64,000 nucleotides of DNA from NCBI GenBank assembly GCA_027494035.1, contig JAOSJQ010000001.1:2418001-2482000 (forward strand). The letters run 5' to 3'. This document shows, in pieces, positions 18,256-26,280 of this stretch. A program made the position numbers and the translations under genes. The stretch is from UTCFX2 sp002050125 (GTDB taxonomy: Bacteria; Chloroflexota; Anaerolineae; Anaerolineales; UBA4823). Under the pieces are notes generated by a model, which was not told where the DNA came from, ran no database searches, and saw only the letters and a list, made by a program, of their open reading frames with translations. Positions within the stretch are counted from its first letter, which is position 1; every line of letters starts with the position of its first letter.

Positions 18256-19239
18256 ATGGATCCAACCATTCTCATTTTGGTTTTAGGCGGGGGCATATCG
18301 TTTGTGCTTTTGATCGCCGGTCTTGTGACGGAAGCCCGTTACGAGAGGACGATGGTCGAAGAGCGCTTGGGTCGTTACCTCGAGCGCCCAGTCGAAGGCG
18401 GAGCCGCCGCAGCCGAGCGCGATCGCGCCACCCCCATCGGAGATTGGATCAACCGCCGCCTGGAGAAGACCAGCCGCGGCGGCGGGCTCTCCCGCGAACT
18501 GGCGCGCGCCGACCTCAAACTCAAACCAGCCGAGTTCATCGTGATTATGCTGATCTCGGCTGTCGTCACTGCCTTCCTCTTCTGGTTCTTCGCCAATCGC
18601 GGCACCCCGATCCCAATCTTTACGATCCTGGGCTTTATTGTCGGTTTGTTTCTGCCGCGCATGTATGTGAAACGATTACAAGGGCAGCGCTTGCAGCGCT
18701 TTGACAACCAACTGGCGGACATGCTCAACTTGATGGTCAACGGGCTGAAAGCCGGCTATTCGAACTTGCAGGCTATGGAAGCGGTCAGCCGTGAAATGCC
18801 CCCGCCGATCAGCGATGAATTTCGGCGGGTGGTGCAGGAAGTCCAGATTGGTCTGACGATGGAAACCGGGCTGGATAACCTGCTGCGGCGCATTCCCAGC
18901 CCCGATCTCGACCTGGTCGTCACTGCGATGAATGTGCAGCGCGAGGTCGGCGGTAACCTGGCGGAAATCCTGGATACGATTTCATACACCATCCGCGAGC
19001 GCGTGCGCATCAAGGGCGAGATTCGCGTGCTGACCTCCCAGGTGATGTACTCCGGTCGCTTCCTGGCGATGATGCCGCTGATCATCGCCGGCGTGCTGTG
19101 GGTGGTGAACAAACCCTATATGATGCAGTTTTTCAATCCAGAGACGCGGCTGATCGGCATTATCGTGCTGATCATCGCATCCCTGATGGTGATGGCGGGT
19201 TACTTTATTATGACCCGCATTGCAAATATCGAGGTTTGA
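18256..19239 (+). CDS. tadB: Tad pilus inner-membrane platform protein TadB
   Basis: A 327-residue protein with an N-terminal helix, two central hydrophobic segments (about residues 93-140) and two at the C-terminus. Between them is a T2SSF cytosolic domain (DNQLADMLNLMVNGLKAGYS ...). TadB and TadC form the membrane platform that the CpaF ATPase acts on. It lies 28 bases after cpaF and 18 before tadC, within one operon. Confidence 0.92.
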   Translation: MDPTILILVLGGGISFVLLIAGLVTEARYERTMVEERLGRYLERPVEGGAAAAERDRATPIGDWINRRLEKTSRGGGLSRELARADLKLKPAEFIVIMLISAVVTAFLFWFFANRGTPIPIFTILGFIVGLFLPRMYVKRLQGQRLQRFDNQLADMLNLMVNGLKAGYSNLQAMEAVSREMPPPISDEFRRVVQEVQIGLTMETGLDNLLRRIPSPDLDLVVTAMNVQREVGGNLAEILDTISYTIRERVRIKGEIRVLTSQVMYSGRFLAMMPLIIAGVLWVVNKPYMMQFFNPETRLIGIIVLIIASLMVMAGYFIMTRIANIEV

Positions 19240-19257
19240 AGATTTAGGAGGTAGGAC

Positions 19258-20226
19258 ATGGAGCTGCCTACGATTATCTTCATCGCTTTAGGCGCGTTCG
19301 TTTTCATCCTGGCGGTGCTGCTGGTCATCGCCGGGCTGCGCGATACGCGCGAGAACGACCCGCTGCAGGAACGCCTGGCTGAATTTGCCGCCCGCGGCGA
19401 GACCGCCTCGCTGGAAGAGATCGAGCTTTCACAGCCGCTGTCGGAGCGGGTGATCTTTCCGGTCGCCCGCCGCCTGGGAGAATTTGTCATTCGCTTTACG
19501 CCGCAGAATGCGCTGCAAGCAACCGCCCGCCGCCTGGAACTCGCCGGCGATCCGCGCGGGCTTGAGCCAGCCGTCTTCTGGTTTTTGCGCATCTTACTGG
19601 CAGTTGTGATCGCCGGCTTCTTGATTTTCATTTACAGTGTTGGAAAGCTGCAGTGGACGCTCACCATGAAAATCGGCGTAATGGCGGCTTTTACCGGTTT
19701 GGGCTTTTTCGTCCCAGATTTGATGCTCACCAGCCGCATCCAGCGCCGCCAGAGATCGGTGCGCAAAGCCATGCCGGACGCGCTCGATCTGCTGACGATC
19801 TGCGTCGAAGCCGGATTGGGCTTCGACGGGGCGATGCAAAAAGTATATGAGAAATGGGATAACGAGCTTTCGCTCTCGTTCGGGCGGGTGTTGCGCGAGA
19901 TCCAGCTTGGCAAGCTGCGCCGGGATGCGCTGCGCGATATGGCTAACCGGATCGGCATTCCTGAGATGACCAGCTTTGTCGCCGCGATCATCCAGAGCGA
20001 ACAATTGGGCGTCAGCATGGCAAAGGTGCTGCGCATTCAATCGGATCAGATGCGCATCAAGCGCCGCCAATTGGCTGAGGAGATGGCGCACAAAGCGCCG
20101 ATCAAAATGCTCATCCCGATGGCGCTGCTGATTTTCCCGTCGATTTGCATCGTGTTGATGACCCCGGCTGTTTTGATGATGTTCCGTTCGGTGCTTGGAG
20201 GCGTTCTCTTCCGGGGCGGGCAGTAG
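19258..20226 (+). CDS. tadC: Tad pilus inner-membrane platform protein TadC
   Basis: A 322-residue protein built like TadB: an N-terminal helix, two central helices, a T2SSF domain (RKAMPDALDLLTICVEAGLG) and two C-terminal helices. It pairs with TadB in the Tad platform. It is preceded by AGGAGG (about 19246-19251). It is the last pilus gene here; no TadV prepilin peptidase, TadD or pseudopilin genes follow. Confidence 0.92.
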   Translation: MELPTIIFIALGAFVFILAVLLVIAGLRDTRENDPLQERLAEFAARGETASLEEIELSQPLSERVIFPVARRLGEFVIRFTPQNALQATARRLELAGDPRGLEPAVFWFLRILLAVVIAGFLIFIYSVGKLQWTLTMKIGVMAAFTGLGFFVPDLMLTSRIQRRQRSVRKAMPDALDLLTICVEAGLGFDGAMQKVYEKWDNELSLSFGRVLREIQLGKLRRDALRDMANRIGIPEMTSFVAAIIQSEQLGVSMAKVLRIQSDQMRIKRRQLAEEMAHKAPIKMLIPMALLIFPSICIVLMTPAVLMMFRSVLGGVLFRGGQ

Positions 20227-20291
20227 ACCGGCAGGCACGCGCGCATCGAGAAATTTCGGTTTCGAATTCGAAAAGAGCCACACAAAGATAC

Positions 20292-21020
20292 ATGGCTGTT
20301 CTTGCAAGAACAGGGCGACCAGCTTATCGCCTCTATCGGTTAGCCTGGGCTGGGTTAGATTGGTTATACCCGCCCCGGTGTGGAGGCTGTGAGAAACCTT
20401 TCACGCGCTGGTGTGCGAGCTGCGCGCAGGCAGCCAGCGCGCTTACAGAGACGATATGCGCTCGCTGCGGGGCGGTGGTGGCGGAAGGCGCGGAGTGCGC
20501 CCGCTGCCGCGGACAACAGTCGCTCTTTTATGCGGCTCGTTCCGTGGCGCCTTACACCGGCTCGATTCGCAACGCAATCCGGCAGTTGAAATTCGCCGGC
20601 GATATGGCGCTTGGGGAGGCTCTGGCGCGCCCGATGATAGATTTGCTCGACAAACTGGAATGGGGGGTCGATCTGGTTGTTCCCGTTCCAGCCGGTTCTG
20701 CACGCCGCAAAATACGCGGTTATAATCAGGCGGCTTTGTTGGCGCTGCCGTTAGCCCTGGGCTGCGGGCTGCCTTACCGCCCGAAAGCGCTGAAAAAAGT
20801 AAAGGATACGCCGACCCAGGTCGGTTTATCGGCGGCAGAGCGCCGCGATAACGTCCGGGACGCCTTCCAGGCTGCCGGCGACCTGGCGGCAGGTAAGCGA
20901 ATTTTGGTTGTGGATGATGTGATGACCAGCGGCGCCACGCTGAACGCGTGTGCGCAGGCTCTGCTCCATCAAGGCGCGCTTCAGGTATATGGCCTCACAC
21001 TGGCGCGCGCAATCTTGTGA
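20292..21020 (+). CDS. comF: ComF-family phosphoribosyltransferase-like protein
   Basis: A 242-residue protein. The N-terminal third has a four-cysteine zinc-finger pattern (CGGCEKPFTRWCASC, then CARCG and CARC). The C-terminal part is a type I phosphoribosyltransferase fold with the PRPP loop ILVVDDVMTSGAT. ComF proteins take part in DNA uptake in naturally competent bacteria. Its closeness to a type IV-like pilus locus is suggestive, but comF also stands alone in many genomes. ATG 20292 is chosen because the longer frame upstream runs through tadC and is not conserved-looking. Confidence 0.88.
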   Translation: MAVLARTGRPAYRLYRLAWAGLDWLYPPRCGGCEKPFTRWCASCAQAASALTETICARCGAVVAEGAECARCRGQQSLFYAARSVAPYTGSIRNAIRQLKFAGDMALGEALARPMIDLLDKLEWGVDLVVPVPAGSARRKIRGYNQAALLALPLALGCGLPYRPKALKKVKDTPTQVGLSAAERRDNVRDAFQAAGDLAAGKRILVVDDVMTSGATLNACAQALLHQGALQVYGLTLARAIL

Positions 21021-21060
21021 AACACAATCTGCAGGTAAATTTATTCTATAGGAGGTCAAG

Positions 21061-21627
21061 ATGGCGTTGGAAGTAGATCTATACACCAGAAATATGGATG
21101 TCACCGACCGTATCCAGGATTATGTCAATAAGAAGTTTGGAAAGCTGGACCGGTATCTTCCGGATATCGAAGAAGCGCGGGTCGACCTGTCTTATGTGAA
21201 GTCCGCTCGCAGTTCTACCGACCGGCAGGTGGCGCAGGTCACCGTGCGCGGCAAGGGCTTTATCCTGCGGGCGGAGGAACGGGCTGACGATATATTTGCT
21301 GCGATGGACACTGCCATGGACAAGATGCAGCGCCAGATCGAACGCTACAAAGGCAAACGCAACAAGGGCCGCGGCGACGGCAAGTCGGCGGCGGAGGTGG
21401 TTGAAGCGCCCTTAGTAGAGGAGGAAAGCGGCGAAGAAATGCCGCTGATCGTCCGGCGCAAAGCCTTCCAAATCCAACCGATGGATGAATTAGAAGCGCT
21501 GGAGCAGATGCAGCTTTTGGGTCACGAGAGTTTCTTCATCTTCTTCAACGTCAACACCAATTCGATCAACGTGCTTTACCGCCGGCGCGACGGCGCCTAT
21601 GGTTTGATCGAACCGCTTTATGGGTGA
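21061..21627 (+). CDS. hpf: Ribosome hibernation promoting factor, long form
   Basis: A 188-residue protein. The N-terminal S30AE domain (about 1-100) carries the beta-alpha-beta pattern with ITDRIQDYVNKK-like and VTVRGKGFILRAEE segments. A charged linker leads to the C-terminal dimerisation domain (PLIVRRKAFQIQPMDELEAL ... SFFIFFNVNTNSINVLYRR). Long HPF joins two 70S ribosomes into inactive 100S dimers in stationary phase. A GGAGG precedes the start at 21061, and a strong terminator follows. Confidence 0.95.
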   Translation: MALEVDLYTRNMDVTDRIQDYVNKKFGKLDRYLPDIEEARVDLSYVKSARSSTDRQVAQVTVRGKGFILRAEERADDIFAAMDTAMDKMQRQIERYKGKRNKGRGDGKSAAEVVEAPLVEEESGEEMPLIVRRKAFQIQPMDELEALEQMQLLGHESFFIFFNVNTNSINVLYRRRDGAYGLIEPLYG

Positions 21628-21651
21628 ACTTCATATTCAATGAAAATCGAC

Positions 21652-21696
21652 GCCGGCTGCCCGAGGAACGCGCTTCTCGGGGCAGCCGGCTTTTTT
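21652..21696 (+). terminator. Rho-independent terminator after hpf
   Basis: A GC-rich stem of about 14 bp (GCCGGCTGCCC-GAG with CTCGGGGCAGCCGGC, one bulged base) is followed by TTTTTTAT. Confidence 0.92.
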
Positions 21697-21709
21697 ATAG
21701 CGGCGTGCG

Positions 21710-21738
21710 TTGACGCTGGTCGGCTTTAGCGGTAAACT
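21710..21738 (+). promoter_or_regulatory. Promoter of folE
   Basis: TTGACG at 21710-21715 and TAAACT at 21733-21738 are spaced by 17 bases. The folE start is 37 bases downstream. Confidence 0.6.
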
Positions 21739-21774
21739 GTAACACTTGTACTTCTCCTAAATAATGAGGAAATT

Positions 21775-22410
21775 ATGGCTCTGAACTCCATGAAGAAAAC
21801 CGCCTCCGGCGATGGCTCGGCGAACCACAGCCGCATTGACCGCCCGCAGGTCCATCAAGCAATTTTCGATCTGTTGACCGGGGTGGGCGAGGACCCGCAG
21901 CGCGAGGGGCTGCGCGAAACTCCGGATCGGGTCGCGCGCATGTACGAGGAACTGCTCGAAGGCTATTGGGTCGATCCGGTCAGCCTGGTGAACGATGCGA
22001 TCTTCGATGTAACTTACGATGAAATGGTGCTGGTGCGCGACATCGAATTCTACAGCCTGTGCGAACATCACCTGCTTCCATTTCTTGGGCGGACTCACGT
22101 AGCCTATTTCCCACGCGGCAAGGTCATCGGACTGTCGAAGATCCCGCGCATTGTGGACATGTTCGCCCGGCGGCTGCAAGTCCAGGAGCGCATGACGCGC
22201 CAGATCGCCGATTTTATCCAGGAACTGCTGGAGCCTCACGGGGTGGCGGTCGTGATCGAAGGTTTGCACCTGTGCGCGACCATGCGCGGCGTGAGGAAGC
22301 ACGACGCCCGCATGACAACCTCGGCGATGCACGGCGCATTCCGCAAAAACCTGGCGACGCGCCAAGAGTTCCTGGAGAACATCTCGCGCGGCGCTAACCC
22401 GGTTCTCTAA
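21775..22410 (+). CDS. folE: GTP cyclohydrolase I
   Basis: A 211-residue enzyme that opens the GTP imidazole ring to give 7,8-dihydroneopterin triphosphate, the first step to folate or other pterins. Zinc ligands are visible in SLCEHHLLPF (Cys and His) and in LHLCATMRG (Cys). The motifs GLSKIPRIVDMFARRLQVQE and RKHDARMTTSAMHG are typical of family I. The length is normal. It stands alone between its own promoter and the convergent lgt-like gene, whose stop lies 12 bases away. Confidence 0.96.
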   Translation: MALNSMKKTASGDGSANHSRIDRPQVHQAIFDLLTGVGEDPQREGLRETPDRVARMYEELLEGYWVDPVSLVNDAIFDVTYDEMVLVRDIEFYSLCEHHLLPFLGRTHVAYFPRGKVIGLSKIPRIVDMFARRLQVQERMTRQIADFIQELLEPHGVAVVIEGLHLCATMRGVRKHDARMTTSAMHGAFRKNLATRQEFLENISRGANPVL

Positions 22411-22421
22411 ATCCGACGATT

Positions 22422-23153
22422 TTAGCGATCTCTAGCCAGCCGGCTGAAGCCATATAAAGCGGCAGCCAGAACCAGCCAGGCGATAATTTGCGCGAGGCGC
22501 AAACCGCCCGGTAAGAGCAGGCTGTCGCCGCGGAACGCTTCCAGAAATAGCCGGGCGGCGGCGCTCAGGCTGACGAACGCCAGGAAGTAGGCGCCCGGCG
22601 GCAGGTCTGCGATTGCTTTGCGCTGCGGCAACAACACCAGCAGGATTGCCGCCGCCGCCAGCGTCTCATAGATCTGGCTGGGGTGGCGCGCCGCTCCCCA
22701 CAGTTCGATCCCCCAGGGCAGCGTTGTCTCGCTGCCAAAAGCCGCCCCGCTGGCGGTGTGCGCCAGCCCGACTGCGATCAAAAGGACCATGAAGAAAGGC
22801 GTGAAGGCGTCCAGCGCCGCCCAGAGGGGCATCTGCTTGCGATAAGCGTAAATCCAGGCTGCTAACAGGGCAACGATCAGCCCGTCAGTGAGGCTGAACA
22901 ACCCCGGATTGGGGCTGATCAAACTCAGCGGGCTTTGGGCAAAAGCGGCGGGGTAACGCAGCGCGTACGCCAGCCGCCCGCCAATCAGCCCCGCCAGCAG
23001 CGCGGTCATGAACAGATTATAGACTTGGCTGGCGGAAACCTGGCGCAGCGGGGCGAAGCGCTCTGCCAGCGTGAGCCCCAGCCACAAACCAACCAGCAGG
23101 ATCAACCCGCTGGTTTGCAGCGCCGCGGGACCCACTTGAAGGGTGGGCAGCAT
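22422..23153 (-). CDS. Lgt-like (prolipoprotein diacylglyceryl transferase family) membrane protein
   Basis: A 243-residue protein with about seven membrane segments. Lgt signatures seen are GGRLAYAL, an Asp in WAALDAFTPFF, and ARHPSQIYETL, plus an Arg in AARLFLEAFRG. Missing are the N-terminal H-G-G-L motif (here SLTDGLIVAL) and the G-R-x-x-N-F-I-N-G block (here GLAHTASGAAFG). The latter holds residues essential in E. coli Lgt. It may be a divergent functional Lgt or a paralogue with another role. The start at 23153 overlaps the tlpA stop (TGATG), so the two are coupled; a longer frame upstream merely shadows tlpA. Confidence 0.75.
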   Translation of the reverse strand: MLPTLQVGPAALQTSGLILLVGLWLGLTLAERFAPLRQVSASQVYNLFMTALLAGLIGGRLAYALRYPAAFAQSPLSLISPNPGLFSLTDGLIVALLAAWIYAYRKQMPLWAALDAFTPFFMVLLIAVGLAHTASGAAFGSETTLPWGIELWGAARHPSQIYETLAAAAILLVLLPQRKAIADLPPGAYFLAFVSLSAAARLFLEAFRGDSLLLPGGLRLAQIIAWLVLAAALYGFSRLARDR

Positions 23154-23713
23154 CAGCGCTTGCCCTCCAGGAGCTGTTCGACGCGAATTGCCAGCAGCGC
23201 CTCCGCCATCGGACCGCCGATGATCACGTCCTGGATCACGCCGCGCGCATCGATAAAAAACGACGACGGCAACGCCCGCACCTGGTACAGTTTGGAGACC
23301 TCGCCGGTCTGGTCGAGCAGCGTGGGGAAGCTCAACCCCAGCTCGGCGGTGAACGCCCGCGCCTTGTCGAGGTCGTCCTGGTGGGTCGCGTTGACCGCCA
23401 GGATCAGGAAACCCTGATCGCGGTACTTTTGATAGACGCGCTCCAGCGCCGGCATTTCCGAGCGGCACGGGACGCACCAGGAAGCCCAAAAATTGACCAG
23501 CGCCGGGCGGCCGCGCAGTTCCGAGAGCCGAAAAAGCTCGCCGTCCAGGCTGACCAGCTCGAAATCCGGCGCCTGAAAGCCGGTTTGCGGGGCGGGGATG
23601 CCCCCGCTACTCACGCTGCCGGGCGGCGCTTTGCTGACCCAGATCCAGACCAGACCGGCGCACAGCACGACGATTGCGAGGGGCTTCAATATAGTGGTTC
23701 TCATTGCCGCCAA
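23153..23713 (-). CDS. TlpA/ResA-like thiol-disulfide oxidoreductase, membrane-anchored
   Basis: A 186-residue protein with an N-terminal membrane anchor or signal (about 7-27) and a thioredoxin fold. The active site is W79-C-V-P-C83. The cis-Pro region is LPSSFFIDARG. Proteins of this type reduce disulfides on the outer face of the membrane, often apocytochromes. ATG 23713 and ATG 23704 are both possible starts. It is coupled to the Lgt-like gene by a one-base overlap. Confidence 0.88.
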   Translation of the reverse strand: MAAMRTTILKPLAIVVLCAGLVWIWVSKAPPGSVSSGGIPAPQTGFQAPDFELVSLDGELFRLSELRGRPALVNFWASWCVPCRSEMPALERVYQKYRDQGFLILAVNATHQDDLDKARAFTAELGLSFPTLLDQTGEVSKLYQVRALPSSFFIDARGVIQDVIIGGPMAEALLAIRVEQLLEGKR

Positions 23714-24288
23714 TCAATTTACTTCCGATTGAGGTTCCTGTCAAGAAAAATTAGCGGCTGGTGTGGGCGTTTCTTTAAGCCGGGAAAGGCTTGAAAGAAG
23801 CGACCTTCATGGGTAGATCGAAGGCGCCTGCACCAACGAACACCGAGGAAGGTCGCCAGGGAGACTCGCCCCAAAAATGGGCAGGGCAAGCAAAATGTAA
23901 ATGGTGGTGGAAAAGGACAAGGAGAATGAAAATTAATTAAATCTGCGCCGCTAAGTGCGTGGAGTTCGGCTTCTGCCCGAGAGGATGCCGAATTAGCCAT
24001 AGGATAGCGCGATTATTCTGCTAATTCAAAGCATAATTGGAGTATATTTCTCGTAGAAGCATATGTTAATCAGTCATCCGGAAAAATGGCAGCAGAGATT
24101 GAGTTAAGAAAAAGTCAGATCGATTACTTTTCAAAACGGAGATGAACATTTTCCATTGAACGGCTGATATTTTTCTTTTACTAAATAGAGATCGACGGCT
24201 AAAGGAAGATTAATATAGGATTAGAAATTGGGGCTATCCCGTCATGCTTTATTCGCTCCACCGTTATAAAGAGTGAGAAACCAAGTGC
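23714..24288. other. 575-bp intergenic region, AT-rich, no gene seen
   Basis: The divergent promoters of tlpA and of the sigma factor gene must lie here. A 93-codon minus-strand frame at 23719-24000 has unbalanced composition (Pro/Cys/Phe runs) and no family likeness, so I do not call it. No tRNA-like fold, terminator or repeat was recognised. Composition is clearly lower in GC than the neighbouring genes. Confidence 0.5.
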
Positions 24289-24822
24289 ATGGAAGCAATA
24301 CTGTCGACCGAAGCACACCGAATAGATAAGCAAGCTTTGGTGAGGGTCTATGAAGAATTTAGCCCAAGCCTTTACCGGTATGCTTACCGGCTACTAGGCG
24401 ACCAGGATCTGGCAGAGGAGTGTGTCTCAGAAACATTTTCCAGGTATTTACAGGTTATCCGGCGCGGGTCAAATCCAGAAGGCAATCTGCGGGCTTACCT
24501 ATACCGGATGGCGCATAACTGGGCAGTTGATTTTTATCGCAAGCAGACGCCCCAGGCGCCCCTGGATAGCGACGCACATCCCGACCCGAAAGGCGACTTA
24601 GAGCATAGAGTTCACTCTCGGCAGGAAGCAGCGAAATTGCGGCAAGCGCTGTTGAACTTGCCGGAGGAGCAACGGATGGTAATCGAGCTTCGCTTTATGG
24701 AAGAATGGTCACACGATAGAGTCGCAGAATTCTTGGGTAAGACAGTAGACGCTACCCGCGCACTTCAATACCGTGCTCTGGTAGCGCTGCGCCAAACCAT
24801 GCTTGACTTGGAGGAGATATAA
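24289..24822 (+). CDS. ECF-type RNA polymerase sigma factor
   Basis: A 177-residue sigma-70 family protein with region 2 (YRYAYRLLGDQDLAEECVSE, RAYLYRMAHNWAVDFYRK) and region 4 (LPEEQRMVIELRFMEEWSHD and KTVDATRALQYRALVALRQ). No region 1 or 3, so it is an extracytoplasmic-function type. The next gene starts two bases after its stop and encodes a membrane protein with a cytosolic N-terminus. That is the usual place for its regulator or main target. Confidence 0.92.
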   Translation: MEAILSTEAHRIDKQALVRVYEEFSPSLYRYAYRLLGDQDLAEECVSETFSRYLQVIRRGSNPEGNLRAYLYRMAHNWAVDFYRKQTPQAPLDSDAHPDPKGDLEHRVHSRQEAAKLRQALLNLPEEQRMVIELRFMEEWSHDRVAEFLGKTVDATRALQYRALVALRQTMLDLEEI

Positions 24823-24824
24823 CG

Positions 24825-26159
24825 ATGGCTACGAATAATTCAAGTCAACAACCCCTGGAACTAGCACTGCGCCGCAGGTTACAACAACTGCGCGCGGTTC
24901 CCCCCCGTAATCCGGAAGCGGCAGCCAGAAACAAAGCGAAGTTCATCGCTGAGGTCGATGAGATTACTCAAGAGCGCGGTTTCTCGCCTAACGCCCAATC
25001 AACCGGTGAATCTACTCTCTATCAGCGATGGAAGGAGAAATGGAACATGGCTACCCCTAAAACTCGAATGGTGTTCACCTTTGTCGCAGCCTTTGTGCTG
25101 GTAGCGGTCTTTTTATTCGGCGGTGCTGGAATGACAGCGTACGCCTCCCATTCTGCGCTCCCCGGAGACGCGCTGTATAGCGTCAAGACCGGTGTTGAAC
25201 AAACCCGGGTCACGTTGGCCCGTGATGCTGCCGATAAAGCTCGCCTGAACCTGGCATTTGCCGAACGGCGCCTGGATGAGATTGCCCGTTTGATCGAGAA
25301 TAACCGCGCTGCCGATATCGCTCAAGCTGTCCAGGAATATGAAAAATACGTTCAGAGCGCGATCGCCGAGCTGGAAACTGTCGCAGCAGGCGATCCAACT
25401 GGCGCGCAGGAGTTGGCTTCCCAGGCGGCAGTTCTGCTCAATCGCTATGCTCAAACTCTGAGCGGAATGGTTGGTGCATTATCCGACACGGCTCGGACTG
25501 AAGTCGAACGCGCTATCCAGGTATCGAATGCAGCCGGCAGTCTGAGCGGCGAGACGGAGTTCGTCGGAATTGTCGAAGCCATCAACCCAACAACATGGGT
25601 TGTGGCTGGGCGTACCCTTTCCTTGACTGCTGGCTCGGAGATCGAAGGCGGCATCAAAGTCGGTGATTTGGTCGAAGTTAAGTTCGCGCACGATGCAGAC
25701 GGCAACCCGGTCTTGCAAGAAGTAGAGCTTGCCGATGACGATGATCGCAACGATACCGACGACGATCAAGACGACGATGCCGACGACGATCAAGACGACG
25801 ACGCCGACGATGACGACGACGACGAGTTCACCGCAATTGTCGAGCAAATTGGGGCTGGCTTCTGGGTGATTGGCGGACGTACCCTGGCGATTACTGCTGG
25901 CTCGGAGATCGAAGGCGGCATCCAAGTCGGCGATTTGGTCGAAGTTGAGTTTGTGCTTGATGCAGACGGCAACCCGGTCTTACAAGAAGTAGAGCTTGCC
26001 GATGACGATGATCGCAACGATACCGACGACGATCAAGACGACGACGCCGACGACGATCAAGACGACGACGCCGACGATGACGACGACGACGCCGACGATG
26101 ACGACGACGCCGACGATGACGCCGCCGACGATGATGACAATGACAATGATGACGATTAA
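24825..26159 (+). CDS. DUF5667-like membrane protein with tandem DUF5666-like repeats and poly-Asp linkers
   Basis: A 444-residue protein. A cytosolic basic N-terminal region (1-80) precedes one membrane helix (about 87-108). A DUF5667-like extracellular helical domain follows (SALPGDALYSVKTGVEQTRV; helices to about 240). Then come two copies of an 89-residue module: a small beta domain (AGSEIEGGIxVGDLVEVxF) with an Asp-rich linker. The C-terminal tail is almost pure Asp with a few Ala, Gln, Asn. Net charge outside the cell is extremely negative. Asp-rich repeats can bind calcium or other cations, but no defined EF-hand or RTX motif is seen. Coupled to the sigma factor gene, it may act as an anti-sigma-type sensor; this is inference. 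Confidence 0.82.
   Translation: MATNNSSQQPLELALRRRLQQLRAVPPRNPEAAARNKAKFIAEVDEITQERGFSPNAQSTGESTLYQRWKEKWNMATPKTRMVFTFVAAFVLVAVFLFGGAGMTAYASHSALPGDALYSVKTGVEQTRVTLARDAADKARLNLAFAERRLDEIARLIENNRAADIAQAVQEYEKYVQSAIAELETVAAGDPTGAQELASQAAVLLNRYAQTLSGMVGALSDTARTEVERAIQVSNAAGSLSGETEFVGIVEAINPTTWVVAGRTLSLTAGSEIEGGIKVGDLVEVKFAHDADGNPVLQEVELADDDDRNDTDDDQDDDADDDQDDDADDDDDDEFTAIVEQIGAGFWVIGGRTLAITAGSEIEGGIQVGDLVEVEFVLDADGNPVLQEVELADDDDRNDTDDDQDDDADDDQDDDADDDDDDADDDDDADDDAADDDDNDNDDD
25557..26090 (+). repeat. Two tandem 267-bp coding repeats
   Basis: Unit 1 starts at 25557 and unit 2 at 25824 (both GAGTTC). Stretches such as ACTGCTGGCTCGGAGATC and the GACGAC-rich linkers are identical or nearly so. The offset of 267 bases is 89 codons, so the repeat is in frame. 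The GAC/GAT-rich linkers (25735-25823 and 26002-26156) are prone to copy-number change and assembly collapse. Confidence 0.85.
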
Positions 26160-26280
26160 TTGGAGAATATGAAACTCTTGCCTCTCCCCGAATCCGTGTG
26201 GCTGCCGGGCATCTTTCGCCTGCTCAGGGCTGATTCGCTGCGCTTGATTAATGATTTTTTCTCTGATATGATGACCGCGC

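Noticed and set aside
22422..23489. Longer reading of the Lgt-like gene, 355 codons
   Set aside because: The first 112 codons are out-of-frame tlpA sequence; the protein family begins at the ATG at 23153.
23719..24000. 93-codon minus-strand ORF between tlpA and the sigma factor gene
   Set aside because: Composition is odd (runs of Pro, Phe, Cys), no ribosome site or family pattern is visible, and the region is AT-rich intergenic DNA.
25735..26156. Short GAC/GAT-rich repeats that could be taken for a CRISPR array or other repeat locus
   Set aside because: They are codons for Asp within one continuous reading frame; there are no spacers of unique sequence and no cas genes.
26160..26280. Possible extra small gene between the Asp-rich protein and the lipoprotein gene
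   Set aside because: The frame merely runs into the next gene out of frame; no start with ribosome site or conserved pattern.
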